Positions 33,976-46,559 of a stretch of DNA of 64,000 nt are shown piece by piece. Made by a program: the position numbers and the translations under genes. The stretch covers positions 97,651,796 through 97,715,795 of the forward strand of contig NC_081412.1 of NCBI RefSeq assembly GCF_030272615.1, given 5' to 3'. Position 1 is the stretch's first letter; each line of letters starts with the position of its first letter. Under the pieces are notes generated by a model, which saw only the letters and a program-made list of their open reading frames with translations, was not told where the DNA came from and searched no databases. This DNA comes from Cryptomeria japonica (taxonomy: Eukaryota; Streptophyta; Pinopsida; Cupressales; Cupressaceae).

Positions 33976-35051
33976 AAAATTGTCTCAGGAAGAGAACTCT
34001 GAATTCGTATTAAAATATTTCTGAACATGAGCATTACTTTCTCAATAATACTTCTTTCCAAAATCCCAAGAACAATAGATAAATCTGATGAGTCACATCT
34101 AAAAATGCACTTGTTTCTTTCCCACCAAATGGCCCATATGATTGAAGAGGGAATTATAAACCACAAATAAGAAAATAGAGAAGATGAATACAAAACAGGC
34201 CAAGACTGAAACATGTCCCATAAAGATAAAGGCAAAGGGAATGAAAGAGATAACTTTTGGAGGACAATATGCCAACAACTACTCGCAAACTCACAATGAA
34301 GAAAAAGATGATTGACATATTCAAGAGCTTTACCACATAAGACACAAGAAAAGGAGGCTGCAATATTAAATTTGACTAAACGATCACTAGTCAAAATTCT
34401 ATTTTGCAGCGCGAGCTAGGAAAAAACACCAGCTTTGGGTAATACTGAATTATTCCAATAGAACAAAAAGGCACAATGAGGAGCATTTTGATTGGCCATT
34501 TGTTGAACAACAAAATATCCTTCTTTAACAGAGTAGTTTCTTGATTTAGAAGGGCACCAAATAAGTTGATCTTTGATGTTAGAAAGGAAAGCCACTCGGT
34601 CTTGCAAAACAAATTTAAAAATTTGAATTTCCTGCAAGGACAATGGAAGAGTAGAGGGATCCTTCCATGAGACCTTGTGAGAAAATAGATCAACACTATC
34701 TACATAATCAACCAATCTAACTCCCCATGATTGAGAAAGAACAACTAAAATAGAAGCAAGAGAATCATGTTGTGAAAGAGGGGGAAAGCCATTCTAGGAG
34801 TCTTTCCAAAAAATAATATCCTCCCTTGAATGGACCTGCTAGGAGAGAAAATTAGAGACCACTTCCCTACATGAGATCATAAAGTTCCAAATAGTAGACC
34901 CCTATGGAGGATTAGAAATTGTGAAGATCCTAGCAAGATTCTGGGAATCCAAATACTTAGCTTGCATAATTTGGCACCACAAAGATTGAGGCTTAGTATA
35001 GATAGACCAAACTAGTTTGCCCCCAAAAGCCCTATTTCTTTTAGATAAGTC
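33972..35051 (-). pseudogene. LINE RT-to-RNase H connection with zf-RVT region
   Basis: The segment 34394-33972 encodes ASFSCVLCGKALEYVNHLFL and HCEFASSCWH, the C-x2-C...H-x4-C zinc-binding pattern of the zf-RVT family, and IIWAIWWERNKCIF, also usual there. Upstream (34715-34416) lies WKDPSTLPLSLQEIQIFKF and LIWCPSKSRNYSVKEGYFVV, typical of the same region. Between 34720 and 35050 the frame is interrupted by stops. Confidence 0.8.
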
Positions 35052-36470
35052 CTAAATACCAACACCACCAACTTGCTTGGAAAGAGACATCTTGGTCAAA
35101 GAAATCAGTGGAATCTTTTTATCTTCTATCATGTTATTTTTCCAAAGAAAAGATCGAATAATCTTTTCAATTTGGGAGATGATTGATCTGGGAGCTTGAA
35201 GAAATAAGCTATAGTAATTAGGAATGGTAGATAGGACCATTTTAATGAGAAGTATCCTACTTGAAAGAGACAACCACCTAGCCTTCCAAGAAGAAATACG
35301 AGATTTAAGTCTCTCAATAACCGAATTCCAAAAAAAAGACTTAGCAGATCCCATAAAGAAAGGAATCCCCAAATAGGTAGAAGGAAGAGAGTCTACTGGG
35401 AAACCTAAGATATTCACAAGTCTATCAGCCACCAACTATGGAGTATTAAAAATGAAGATCTTGGATTTATGGGGGCTAATCTGTTGGCTAGATCCATCAA
35501 TATAAGTATCAAGAATAAATTTAATATGAGTATCCTCTTGAATAGAAGAAGACCCAAATAAAAGTGTATCATCAGCAAAAAGGTTATGAGTGACTGAAAT
35601 ATCAGAATTAGGAATTAACACCCCTTGCCAAAAGCCCAGATCCCTTTGCTTAATAACCAATCAACTAAAAGATTCTGCCATAATGATAAATAAGAAAGGA
35701 GATAAAGGATCTCCTTGTCTAACACCCTGGGTTGAAGAAAAGTATCCAGAGTGAGCTCTATTAATGATGACAAAAAATGAAGTATTAGAAATACAACTCT
35801 TGATCCATTTACACCAGCTTTCAGAGAAACCAAATTTTCTCAAAACTTTGAGCAAAAAAGCCCAGCAAACTTTGTCATAAGCCTTCATCATATCAAGTTT
35901 GACCACAAAAGCTAGGATATGGATGGACTTATAGAATGTAAAGTTTCATGAGAAATAATTTCTCCCTCATGAGTTTCCCGACCTGGAACAAAACCTCCTT
36001 GTTGAGGAGAGATGATACAAGGAAGGAGAATTTTGAAGTCTTAAATAAATAGCCTTGGTGAAGATTTTGTAAATAGAGTTGCATAAAGAAATGGGTCGAA
36101 ATTCAGCAAAAGTTTGGGGATTCTTAGATTTTGAGATAAGAGCAATAGAAGTGATGTTAAATTTTTTAAGGATATACCCACCCCTCCTAGACTCTTCCAA
36201 AGCTATTAATAATTCAAAACCAATAAAATCCCAACATTTCTAAAAGAACAAGATAGTAAACCCATCAGGACCCGGAGGTTTGTTAGGGGCCATGGAAAAA
36301 ACAATAGAATGAAGCTCATATAAAGAAAAAAGACTCATAAGAAAGCCATTATCCTCATGAGAAACAAGGGAGGGGATAGAATCTAAAATAAAATCCACAT
36401 GATGATCCATAGAGGAAGAAGAAAAAGGAGATAACAAGTCCTTAAAAAAGACACCCCCTCCTCTCTAATC
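35052..36470 (-). pseudogene. RT: LINE reverse transcriptase
   Basis: Motifs in order on the minus strand: MAPNKPPGPDGF (36290), SIALISKSKNPQTFAEFRPI and SLCNSIYKIFTKAI (36130), VKLDMMKAYDKVCWAFL (first Asp, 35890), QGVRQGDPLSPFLFIIMAE (35710), NLFADDTLLFGSS (FADD centre, 35590), and YLGIPFFMGSAKSFFWNSVI with SSRILLIKMVLSTIPNY. These are the non-LTR RT hallmarks. Stops at several points, for example between 35967 and 35906 and at 35661, prevent a full product, but the catalytic residues remain. Confidence 0.92.
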
Positions 36471-36819
36471 TATTGATCTGAATTAAGGACATAACCAAAC
36501 TTAGAATCCTTAATACTAAAAATTGTAGAAGCAACTTGTTTAAGCTTGGTTGCAGCTTGAAAGAAGGTAGTATTCAAGTCACCTTCTTTAAGCCAAACCT
36601 CATGAGACTTTTGCTGCCAATAGATTTCAAGCTGGGAGCAAAGGATCTCCTAGTAAGCTTGCAATTTATTTTGAGCATCATTAGTGGAGGAATTAGTACC
36701 ATGTCTAATAATATTCTCATTAACAACCTTCAAATCATTGGAAACTATCTCTTTTTCATGAAAAATGTTCTTAAAGACCAATTTATTCCAAACCATAATT
36801 TCAGTTTGAAATAAAATTG

Positions 36820-37644
36820 AAACATCTTAGTACCTTTGCAAAACAGAGCACTTATCCACCATTGCTTTAATAAGAAAATGAGGATGAGTGAACCACATTT
36901 TCTCAAACTTAAAATAAGATCTAACAAAGGAAACATGATCCAATTCATCAAAATTGAGCAAAATTGGGAAATGGTCAAAATCTAAGGAGGTAAGAATCTC
37001 AGAAAAAAAAAGGAAAAGTTGCTCAAACATAGGTTTAGGGAGATAAGAAATCTGTCAAGGTGAGAGGCAATCTGGCATTTAGATCTCCTATTAGTCCAAG
37101 TGAAAGAACCATTAGAAGGGAAAATATCGAATAATGCACTGTCTTGTACAAAGGAAGAAAAGTCACCATTAACCTTCTGAGTTGTAGGATTACCCCCTCT
37201 TTTTTCATCTGGGGAAAGGAGAGCATTAAAATCACCCCCAAGCATAATAAAAAAATCATCATATCATAAAAACAATCCAGATAAGGAATCCCATAAGTCA
37301 GTTTTATCTGAAGGAGAAGTCAGACCATAAATATTAAACAAAACAAAAGAGACTTTAAACCAGTCAACCTTTAACAAATGCCAATGAGAAGCAAAAGATA
37401 ACATCTCAACTTTGACTAATTTAGGATTACATAAAGTTATAAGACCACCAGAAGCACCCAAAGAAGGAACATGAACATCTTTCCAAAGGGACCATTTGGA
37501 AATTATGTTATCAAAAGAATCCTGAGAAAGTTTAGACTCTTGCAATAAGATGATATCCACTTTTGAAGAATCAAGAAATTTATTGATCCTTCCCCTTTTG
37601 TCAGGGGCATTTAAGCCCCTGACATTCCAAGATAAAATCCTCAT
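36820..37644 (-). pseudogene. EN: LINE APE-type endonuclease (start of ORF2)
   Basis: ATG at 37644 opens MRILSWNVRGLN (catalytic Asn). Then come DIILLQESKL (Glu), FVLFNIYGLTSPS, MLGGDFNALLSPDEKRGG (Asp-Asn), IASHLDRFLIS and, in a shifted frame, FDHFPILLNFD (Asp-His). This endonuclease nicks target DNA for primed reverse transcription. A stop lies near 37264 and a frameshift between 37080 and 37030. The ORF2 start overlaps the ORF1 stop as ATGA. Confidence 0.9.
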
Positions 37645-39239
37645 TTATCACAAGGAGAGCAACATACCCTCCTTGTTTTGACTTGGGAAGAAGATTTCTC
37701 TACAATAGTGGATTGAATACCAGCTACAATCTCCTCCTTGATTTTAGCTAATTTTGGTTTCTGACCCCTCTTCTTAGGAGTTTTAACAATAGGGGAGGAA
37801 ACAGAAGGAGATTGCCCCAAGGCTAACTTCTGAGAGAAATCAAATCCATACAAATCAGAAATAATTGAAGAAGGACTATCAATAAGATCCGCATCCACAC
37901 CTTCAACTGAATTTGGCTGAGAAGAGGAAACATGACAACCATCATGGACAGGCCCCGAAGAGGCAGATGCAGAAGAAAAAGAAAATTCGGGAAATTCCTT
38001 TGCAACAATCTCATCAAATAGATCAGAAGAAACTGAAAAATAAAATATCTGAAGCAATAAGCTGAATCTTCTCTTCAGAAATGGAAAGAGAAGAAGGAGA
38101 CCTTGGAATGGGCAAAAAAGAATCACTATCAAAAATCAAACTATGAACAATTTTGGTATCATCTGCCATACTCGCAAAAGAAGAACGAGGAGAAGAATTA
38201 ATAGAACAATGATCTTTGCAACCATTAGAAGGTAACAACAATTTTGGAAATAGAACCGAAGGACAAGAAATTTGAAAAAAACTCGCAGAGGATAACAAAA
38301 AAGGATCAAAACTAAATTCAGAAGACCAATAATGCTTGAAAGGACTAGGAAGAAACTTAACTGAGTTTGAAGAAATAGAACAAAACCAACGAATGGTAGA
38401 CAAAACAAAGAAGAACGCGGCCAGAGAGCAGAGAAAAGTAAAATCCATCAGAGGCACATCACATACGATATATCTAGAAAAAGGAACGAGAGATGTAACA
38501 AAAAGAGGTAAAGGAGCAGAATCCTTAACATTATGATCCTTCAAAGACTGACGATCCTTACTTTCAAAAAAGGAACATTGGCAAAAATTAGATGAAAAAT
38601 CTGAACAAACTTGTAAAGGCACATCAGAATCACCACAACATTGAGAGGTGAAATGGCTAAGTAACGAAGCACAAGAATGAATAGTGATCGAATCTTAAAT
38701 TACCACAGGCTAAATCCACACACCATATTTGGAGAAAATAGTAATCTTAGAGGGAATGGGTTTAGACATATTTAATAACAAACAAACCCTAATTGGAAGA
38801 TGAGGTTGTTCGAAAGGAACTAAATCATGCTTAATAAAGATGCCTAATTTTTTGCTAGGATTTCAACCATATACACATCACGATACTCCAAAGGAAGACC
38901 CAGGAAAGTTACCTAGAAGGGCATAAACTGTGGCTTCGCTGATTGAATATCAAAATGAGGAGTCCAAGCATAGGTAAAAATTCCTATCCCAAAACAAAAC
39001 CACCCTTTAAATCTATGCACACAATCCCTATACTTTTCAGAATAAAAAATCACAGTGAAATATAGAGAATCTTTATCAAACAAAAATAAATCCTTCATAC
39101 CATCCCAATTAGACTTTGCCCATGTTAACAATTTACCAAAAGAAACTAGAGAAAGAAGCTTACCAATGAGGGCAGTAGAATGCAATAACTTCACAGAGTC
39201 CTGAATCATGTAATCGGGGAATATAACCTTATACTGCAC
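37641..39239 (-). pseudogene. LINE ORF1 with DUF4283-like domain, broken
   Basis: The N-terminal part (39239-38870) reads LYFTVIFYSEKYRDCVHRFK, TYAWTPHFDIQSAKPQFMPF, a stop, then VTFLGLPLEYRDVY. This matches the DUF4283 pattern of plant L1 ORF1 proteins, which bind RNA. The middle is frameshifted. The C-terminal part (38132-37641) is Ser/Pro-rich, then basic (KTPKKRGQKPKLAKI), ending CCSPCDK at 37641. No clear CCHC knuckle was found. Confidence 0.75.
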
Positions 39240-39343
39240 AGAAGAATGCAGATTACTAATTTCTCGTATGTTAAATTAGTAATCCATTTTGTGTATTGGT
39301 ACAATCCATTGGATTTCAATCCCAAAATATATGTATTTTGATG

Positions 39344-40786
39344 TGTAGACGTCTAAAAATGGTCAACGCTTGCAGAGTCATACTTTAACATTGGCGCATT
39401 GCCTTATTTTAGGTTTTTTTGCGTCGCATTAACATTTCTTCTATGTCGCGCACTTGGTTTTTATCATTTGCAAGCATTGAGTCCTTCTTTTGCATTCTTC
39501 ATTTATCTCACTTTCGAATTTGGTCTTGTTGATAATAATCTTCATTCATGATTTTGGTCGATCTTATCCTGTCCCATCAATGTGCATGCTCTTTTATCAT
39601 TATTTTAAACATCGTCAATCCTAATCAATGATGGAATTAGGGTTTTGTCCTCTTATCAATCTTGTTGTTTTGTGATCGATTTGTCATCGATCCTCGTCCT
39701 TGTCAATCTCGTCAATTTTGCTTTTGATTTGTCATCGATCCTTGTCCTCTTCAATCATGTCAATTGGTGCATATCAATTTGGTCTCTTTATCAATATTGG
39801 TCAATTTGTCAACCAATCTCAATTGTTTATCAATCAAATCATTTATCAAGTTAGAATCATGATCAAATCGAATCGATATCAATTATCCTTTGTCAAGACC
39901 TAATTGTCATTCTTGCATTTTCTAATTCATCTTCTGGGGTTTTATGATTTATTCATTTAATCTTGTTTGTCATTTTCCCTCTAGGTTAAATAATTATTTA
40001 TTTATCCTAAGTCTTCTTGCCACAATTAAATATTTATTTAATTGGCTAATTAATTCCCTCTCTTTTTGTGAATTAATTAATGAATGAAAAATTGTTAATT
40101 AATTCACCTAATTTTCCAATTTCATCAATTTCTAATTTTCTAATTTCATCAATTTCTAATTTTCCTAATTCCTAATTTTCTAAATTGTGAAATTCAATTT
40201 CCACCTAACCAATTCCTCTCTAGTCTCTCCCTATTTTTGTGATTTGGTGGAAGCATGAATCTCTCATGCATCATACTTTTGGCATAGCAAGATGTCATAA
40301 GCTTTTAGTCCTCTAACCTTTGCATGGGAATTATGTCATAATTCATGACATAGAAGGTGTCATAACCTTCTTCCTTCAACTCAATTTTGCCATTTTGAAA
40401 TCAATTGCCTCTAATATCAATTTCATGCTAATCTTGTCTTTTCTCCAGTTTATCTATAAATTGGATGAATTTCTTCAATCAAAGTCCCTGGTCGAATCAA
40501 TCATGCTTCTAGTATTCTTGCGCTACCATCTCGTCTACTTGCTTTCACATCATGCTTATGCACTAGTAGGTGAGAGCCACAAACAAAGCCATTTGAAGGA
40601 GAAAGAAGGACAATGGAGCCACATGAAGGAGACATCTGCATTTGGTTTGCTTAGTTTTGAATCTTGAATGTCTTGTTTTCATGTTTTCATTGAATGTAAT
40701 TAGGATTGGTCATTGCAATTGAGTTTTCGTGATTGAACTAGACTAATATTGATTTGCTTTGATGAATTGCAGATTTACTAGCTACA
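39344..40786 (+). mobile_element. Solo LTR, Gypsy-like, 1443 bp, target duplication TGATG
   Basis: It starts TGTAGACGTCTAAAAATGG, like the left Tat LTR, and ends GATTTACTAGCTACA. TGATG stands on both sides (39339-39343 and 40787-40791). TATAAATTGGATG at about 40450 is a TATA box in the position seen in the Tat LTR. Its length nearly equals the 1445 bp of the Tat 3' LTR. No primer site or polypurine tract flanks it, so it is a recombination product. Internal repeats include GATTTGTCATCGATCCT twice near 39675 and 39726, and TTTCATCAATTTCTAATTTTC twice near 40122 and 40144. Confidence 0.9.
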
Positions 40787-40848
40787 TGATGAAACACATC
40801 ATTTCCTGGTATCCTGAAATGTGTGTGTTTGTACAACTTATTTCTTCA

Positions 40849-42383
40849 TGATAGTTCTGATACTTAATATAAGTACAGATCCAATAGCCAACAAGATGAG
40901 AGGGGGGGGTGAATCATACAAACTTAATCTTCCATTAAAACATCAGATTCAACCTTGGTAACATATATATCAGTAATATAACCAAAACTGTCAAACATGC
41001 AAACTCAAAAGCATAGAAACATCATAAACCTCATAACACCAGATTTAACGTGGAAACCCAAATAGGGAAAAACCATTGTGGGATTTCAGACCCACTAAGA
41101 AATATACTCTTCTAGAGTATGCTCAATTAAAAGAAAATCCTGTTAAAGATTACAAACACATTGCTAGATGTGACCCGGTTAAGGGATTTCCCTCAGATCT
41201 GTTAGGATCTTCACCTTGTTAGAAGTGACCTTGTTAAAGGATTTCAAACACTCAGTCAGAATGTCACCTTGCTAGAGGGTTTTACAAATAAGACTGTTAA
41301 GTCCACTTGGTTAAGAGATTTTCTGTCACTTTCACAAAATAATAGTAATAAAAATCTATCTGCAACTTCACATCTAAAATGCTAAAGCAGATTCCTATTT
41401 GTTCAATACAATCTAGACATAGAACTAATCTTGTCTATCTGCTGGGCTTCTATATTCTGTTATTCCAACAGGTTTTCAAGCTTCTGTGCTCGGTAATCAC
41501 TATGTAGCATCCCTGTGCATACACTTGCCCACATACATTGTTTATCAATAGTTTCCTATTTATAAACAATTAGGTAACCGCTTAATCTCCTTGATCACAT
41601 TTCCCATGATCAATCATAGCCATCAGATCTTCAATCTTGTCTAGGTTCAATGCATCTTTTGATCTGAAAACATTTTACCCCACCTTGGAACTTGCATATT
41701 AGTCTTGGAACTTGTGCCAGGGTATTGCGGTTCAATCTGCATTGTAGATCTTCATGCCGACTTTCCATTGCCTTAGATTCATTAACAAACTTCATGCACA
41801 GTTTACCAATCATTAAATCAGTTCCAGCTCATCAGCTTCCTTCATTAAATAATGCATGCAAACATTTAATGCATTCTGTTATAGCTCGGTTACAACTCTA
41901 TAACAACTCAGTTATAACTCAGTGAATACTAAACTTCACTCGGTAGACATTCTGCCTTCATTAACCGATAGCGATAACCTTAGGGTTTATCGACTATGTT
42001 CTTTGCTTGCTAACATAGTATAGTATTAACCTTTACAATTTACAACATATGTATGATGTTAAAACAATCTAAACATCATGATCTCATCATTGTCTGACTC
42101 GGTAGTAGTTGCCCATTGAATACCTTAATTCATCCCCTTATTCATCATATTCTTTCCTGTGTCTTTTACCGACATCTTTATAATCTTCAAATCATACTTC
42201 TCAAGATATGGCAACATCATACTAAATTAGAAAATCAATTTCTTGACATCAATGACAAAATAATAATATCAAGACAGTAAACATCATTAATCAGTTATAT
42301 CCATAATCATCAACAACCTTCTCAATATCCTTATGAAATGCCAACAATCTTTCATTGTCTGTTATAATGCAATATTGCCAACA
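40849..42383 (-). mobile_element. Solo Copia LTR, 1535 bp, target duplication CTTCA
   Basis: On the minus strand it starts TGTTGGCAATATTGC and ends CAGAACTATCA. CTTCA stands on both sides (40844-40848 and 42384-42388). It shares signatures with the minus-strand Copia LTR at 46254-59796: GGAAACCCAAAT-GGGAAAAACC, several TTGTTAGAAGTGACC and GGTTAAGGGATTT modules, and a GAGGGGGGGGTGAATCA segment near its end. No internal region remains. Confidence 0.9.
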
Positions 42384-42388
42384 CTTCA

Positions 42389-44597
42389 TATGTTGAGGTT
42401 TGTTGTCTTTCTTTCATCAACATTGCATATCTAAAACATATATCATGCTTAAACCCCTTTTGTAATTGTTATTCATTGTGAATCTAGAATGGTATTCATA
42501 TGTCTGTCATTGGGGTTTCTTTTATTCACCTTTCTTTACTTTAGTTTTGTCTCCTTTTTGTACTTTCAGGTAAAAAGTACATAAAAATCCTAAAAAACCC
42601 CTCATACGAGGGAGTTGCCCCTCTCAAACACAGAGGAAGATTGTAGTTTGATTGTAATCTCTCCAATTGTTGGAATGGTTGTCACTTCTCTTCGGGCGAA
42701 AAGGGTCAATTTTGAAGGAGAATTCACAGTGACAAATCTGTTTGTCAACAATGTGCAAGTTAGGTTCTCGTTGATTCCTAGAAGTTTAAATTAATGAATA
42801 ATAAAGCATCCATTTCATTGATATCTTTTTATAGGCCTATATTTTCAAATAGCCCCACAATTCAAAACACACATTAGCCCTTTATAACATGACTAACAAG
42901 ATCCAAGTCTACACATGCCCACCCAATTTAACATCTAAACTAAAACTGACAAATAAATCAGTTGTCTGTACTTCATGTTTTCTTTTGTTTCTTAGAGAAG
43001 AAGAGGGTATTTAGAGGTTTGGGTTTCATCAATTAGACTAATATCTGCAGTTTTCTTTGCAATTGTTGGGTTTATTAGTATTGTCCTTACTTTTCGGTAA
43101 CTTTTCTATGTCTATCGGTTTTGGAGAAGAAGAGGGTGTTCAAAGATTTGCTTCTACCTACAGTCATGGTTTAAACTTCTCGAGTTACGGTAACTTTTAT
43201 GGTTTTCCTACAATGTGGGCACTTTATTCCTATTTTTGTCTAGATTTCATTTTCTTTCTAACTAGTGTTTCATGGTGGTTTCTGCCTTTTCATAGGTTCC
43301 CTGTTTGTAATATCTGTGGCAAACAAGAAAGAGGTTAAAGGATTGGGCTAAAACCATTTTTCCTGGGTGTGTAGACCACAACCATCTAATACTTATACAA
43401 TTAATGTTTACCACTTATGTAATTTTATGTATGGTTGCTTAAATGTATTATATGTTTAGTTCTTTGGTTATACGTAGCAATTATAATTTTTTAGGGTTAG
43501 AGAGGAGAAATAATAATTTTTTTTGTTTGTTTTCTGCCTTCATAATTTCATAGTATTTGTCTTTAGGGTTTCTGTGGTGTTGCGAGGAGATATAGGTTTT
43601 TGGTCACTACACTCTTCAAAAATATTGTAGAAAAAACTAGATAATCTACCTAATCAATGATTGTCCTTTCTTTTGTTTGTGTGTGTGTTGAGATGACGTG
43701 TTGTTAGATTTTTTGTACAATAAATATATTACTACTTGACAATCAATGTCTCATGTGTGTTTAAATATTTAAAATAATTAAGTTTCTATATTATCCAATA
43801 GACTTTTGCACTTTTCTTGGAGTGGTAGGAAATTTAGATATATACTCTTCTCCCTTGTATGGGTTTGTCCATATCTTTGTAAGTTTGTTTCCATTGTAAT
43901 TGCTGAAATTATGCAATGCATATTTCATTTTTTTACCTTTTTGCTAGAAGTTTTTCATTTTGTATTGGAAGTTGAATGTTTCCTTTTGTCTACACTCTTG
44001 TGATTTCCATCATATGAAAAGTCCTCATACCTACCTGCAACTTTTTTCTATTCAGATTATAAATTAGTGACTTTTTCCCTCTTTCATGTAGTCATAAAAA
44101 ATAGTGTTGTGTTCCACTTTGAGACAAGAAGGTCTCAAAGAATAATGATTATAAGTATTTCTAAAATGAATAATGATTTTTTAAACGTATACATTTTAAT
44201 TGTTTTGGGATAGGTACAATGTAGGATTTTCTACTTCGTTCAAAATAGTTTATTGTCCAATACACAAAAAGTGCAATAAATCTCACTTGTATATACATAT
44301 ATAGTTATGATGTCTTTGAAGCATACTCAAAATTCAATAGAAACTCAAATGGCATAATATAGAAGATTAAATGTTTTTGCAACTATGGGGTTTACATGCA
44401 GAACACTAAATTGAACACCCCAGATGTGTATAGGTTGCAACCTCAAATGGAAAACTGCAAATGTAGATACAGTCAAATTTCTGAATGCGCTCTTCTTGTC
44501 TGAATAGCTAGTTATAAAGATCTTATATCTTTGATTGCACTCTTGTTTTACATTTAAGAAAATAATGTATACATGTAGATCATATACATAATCAAAT
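42389..44597. other. Unannotated AT-rich DNA
   Basis: No protein family is recognised. A GAGAAGAAGAGGGTNTT segment occurs twice, near 42995 and 43123. Open frames such as 43057-43338 and 43806-44003 are Phe/Leu-rich and look like chance. A hairpin-like CCCCTCATACGAGGGAG lies near 42599. Confidence 0.5.
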
Positions 44598-44611
44598 CGC
44601 AATGTCCATAT

Positions 44612-44668
<57 letters not shown>

Positions 44669-44679
44669 CATATATATAT

Positions 44680-44713
<34 letters not shown>

Positions 44714-44955
44714 ATATGTATATGTATATATATATATATGTGTATATGTATATATATATATATATGTATATGTATATATATATATATGTGTATATATATA
44801 TATATCTGTGTATATATATATGTATGTATGTATATATATATATATGTATGTATATATATATATGTATGTATATATATATATATATGTATATATATATACA
44901 TGTATATGTATGTATATATATATATATACATGTATTTGTATGTATATATTGTAAT
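44598..44955. repeat. TA/TG/CA microsatellite, about 360 bp
   Basis: Almost pure alternating pyrimidine-purine sequence built of TATATA with TATGTA and TACATA interruptions. It creates long Tyr/Ile/Thr-rich open frames on both strands that are not genes. Confidence 0.95.
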
Positions 44956-46253
44956 GGTACCAATGTGTATTGGTGGGAGAAAAATGTGTGAATGAGAGAT
45001 CAAGAGGAAAAATACCCTTTCCCTCCAAGGAGAGATGAGAGTTTCACTACGGATTTCCCTTCAAACACTTTTCACCTAATTACAATAGAAGAGGAGAGGA
45101 AAAAACACTAGATTTAATCTCCACAGAAGAAGATAGAACTCTAAGTGAAATGGGAATGATAAGCTAATCCCCTCTTCCTATTTGAAATAGAAAGGAATTG
45201 ATTGAATTATGTTGTGCAAAAGTGAAAAAGAATTGATTATAAATTAAGATTGGAATATGGGATGAAGCTATGCACCTGGATCTAGCAGTAATATGTCGAG
45301 ACTAATCTGCCCAACGAATTTGAGGAAAAGTTGCTCGGATTGTGGCAGGAATGTACATGATCCTCTGAAAAATCCGCTAAATGAAAAGGGTTTTTCCGCC
45401 TCTGCAAATGGAGCCCGAATTTGAAAGTATAGTTGCACACCTACAACCTACATACAAAAAAGAGAGGAAAATGGGTTGGGATTGGGGGTTTGCCTTTAGG
45501 TCAAACCTCAGTTTTGAAATTAACTAAGTAATGAAAGAAAGTATTTGCAAGTAGATGTAAATGAAAGACTAAAATGTAAAGCACCTCAAGGGAGCTTGTG
45601 ATAGCAATGTTGATAGAAATTCTTGTGTGGAATTGAATATTGGAATCAATCTCCTCTTCAATTGTTGAATCCTTGACTTGAATGCAACACCTAGCCTTGA
45701 AGGGGGACTTGAGAATGTTCAATGCTGGAAAGGAATGCTTGAATGCTCTTGAACACTTGAGCAAAATTTTATCCAAATTGACCAACTTGCAACTTCCACT
45801 TACCCAAATGATAGGGCAAATGTAACTTAAATACATGTCAATTAGGGTTAATGAAACTGATTTTCGTCATAGGCCGACATAAGGGAATTTTTTCTCGCTT
45901 ACTGCACAAATTGTAATGCATGATTAGGAAAGGTTATGTCCCAAAATAGGGCAGGGATAGGGGTGCTACACCCCTATCCTAGGGGGGACAAGGGCACCAT
46001 GCCCCTATTCTACCCCTTTCTCCAAGGTAGTGTGTAGACAGGGTGATCTAGAGGCCAAGGAAGAAGCAGATTTTGAGGGTTGAGTAGTCTCCGGTCTTTA
46101 GTCAGGCTAGAGGATTCGATCTCACGTGTGTGAGGACCCTAATGCAGTAAAAAATTGCTAGGGTCATAATTTTACGACCCTATATATATATATATATACA
46201 TGCATGTATATATATACATGTATATATGTATATATACATGTATGTGTATATAT
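44956..46253 (-). other. Possible LTR remnant on the minus strand, then a TA-rich microsatellite
   Basis: Read on the minus strand, 45850-45450 has a TATA-like GTATTTAAGTTAC and then a polypyrimidine and leader-like sequence ending near GTAGGTTGTAGGTGTGCA. This resembles the promoter and end of a Gypsy LTR. No TG start, primer site or target duplication could be fixed. At 46150-46182 TAGGGTC and GACCCTA form a short hairpin. A TATACATG-type microsatellite runs from 46181 to 46253. Confidence 0.35.
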
Positions 46254-46559
46254 TGATGATATGATGAGTCAATAAGGATCTGGATAACTACTGAGAGAGG
46301 GGGTGGTGAATCAGTAGATGGAAAACTGACTAAATTTTCACCTAACTCAAAACCCAACTCATAATTCAATCACTGAACTTAACTGGTTCAAACACTAAGC
46401 AACAAACTACAACTGCACTGTCAAGTTAACCAGTTTACTGGCATATCAAAATAATAGTATAATAGCTTTGAAATTATCAAACCATTTAACCAAAACATCA
46501 AACCACTTTACTAACAATAGTAAAAGCACATTTCAAATTACTATCAGTCATCATAACAC
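46254..46559 (-). mobile_element. End of the right Copia LTR, separated by the nested chromovirus
   Basis: This is the U5-side end of the minus-strand Copia LTR whose start is at 59796. It ends (minus strand) with TCACCACCCCCTCTCTC and GACTCATCATATCATCA. The chromovirus at 46560-58701 sits between the two parts, with AACAC duplicated (46555-46559 and 58702-58706). The exact end (46254 or 46257) cannot be fixed because the other LTR is outside the window. Confidence 0.8.

Larger units (their letters stand above)
32392..39290 (-). mobile_element. L1-type LINE retrotransposon with RNase H, broken, minus strand
   Basis: Reading leftward: ORF1 with a DUF4283-type domain, APE-type endonuclease, reverse transcriptase, zf-RVT region, RNase H, 3' UTR, and an A-rich tail GATTAAAAATAATAAATC at about 32400. 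This order is that of plant L1 elements with an RNase H. Several stops and at least two frameshifts break ORF2. The 5' boundary near 39290 is approximate, and no target duplication could be matched. The lack of LTRs and the FADD RT centre separate it from the Gypsy and Copia elements around it. Confidence 0.9.

Noticed and set aside
32380-39320. Target-site duplication of the LINE
   Set aside because: ATGTATT occurs near both ends (about 32380 and 39331), but the flanks do not align with the inferred element borders.
44345-45028. Long Tyr/Ile/Thr-rich open frames on both strands (up to 227 aa)
   Set aside because: They are translations of the TA/TG microsatellite.
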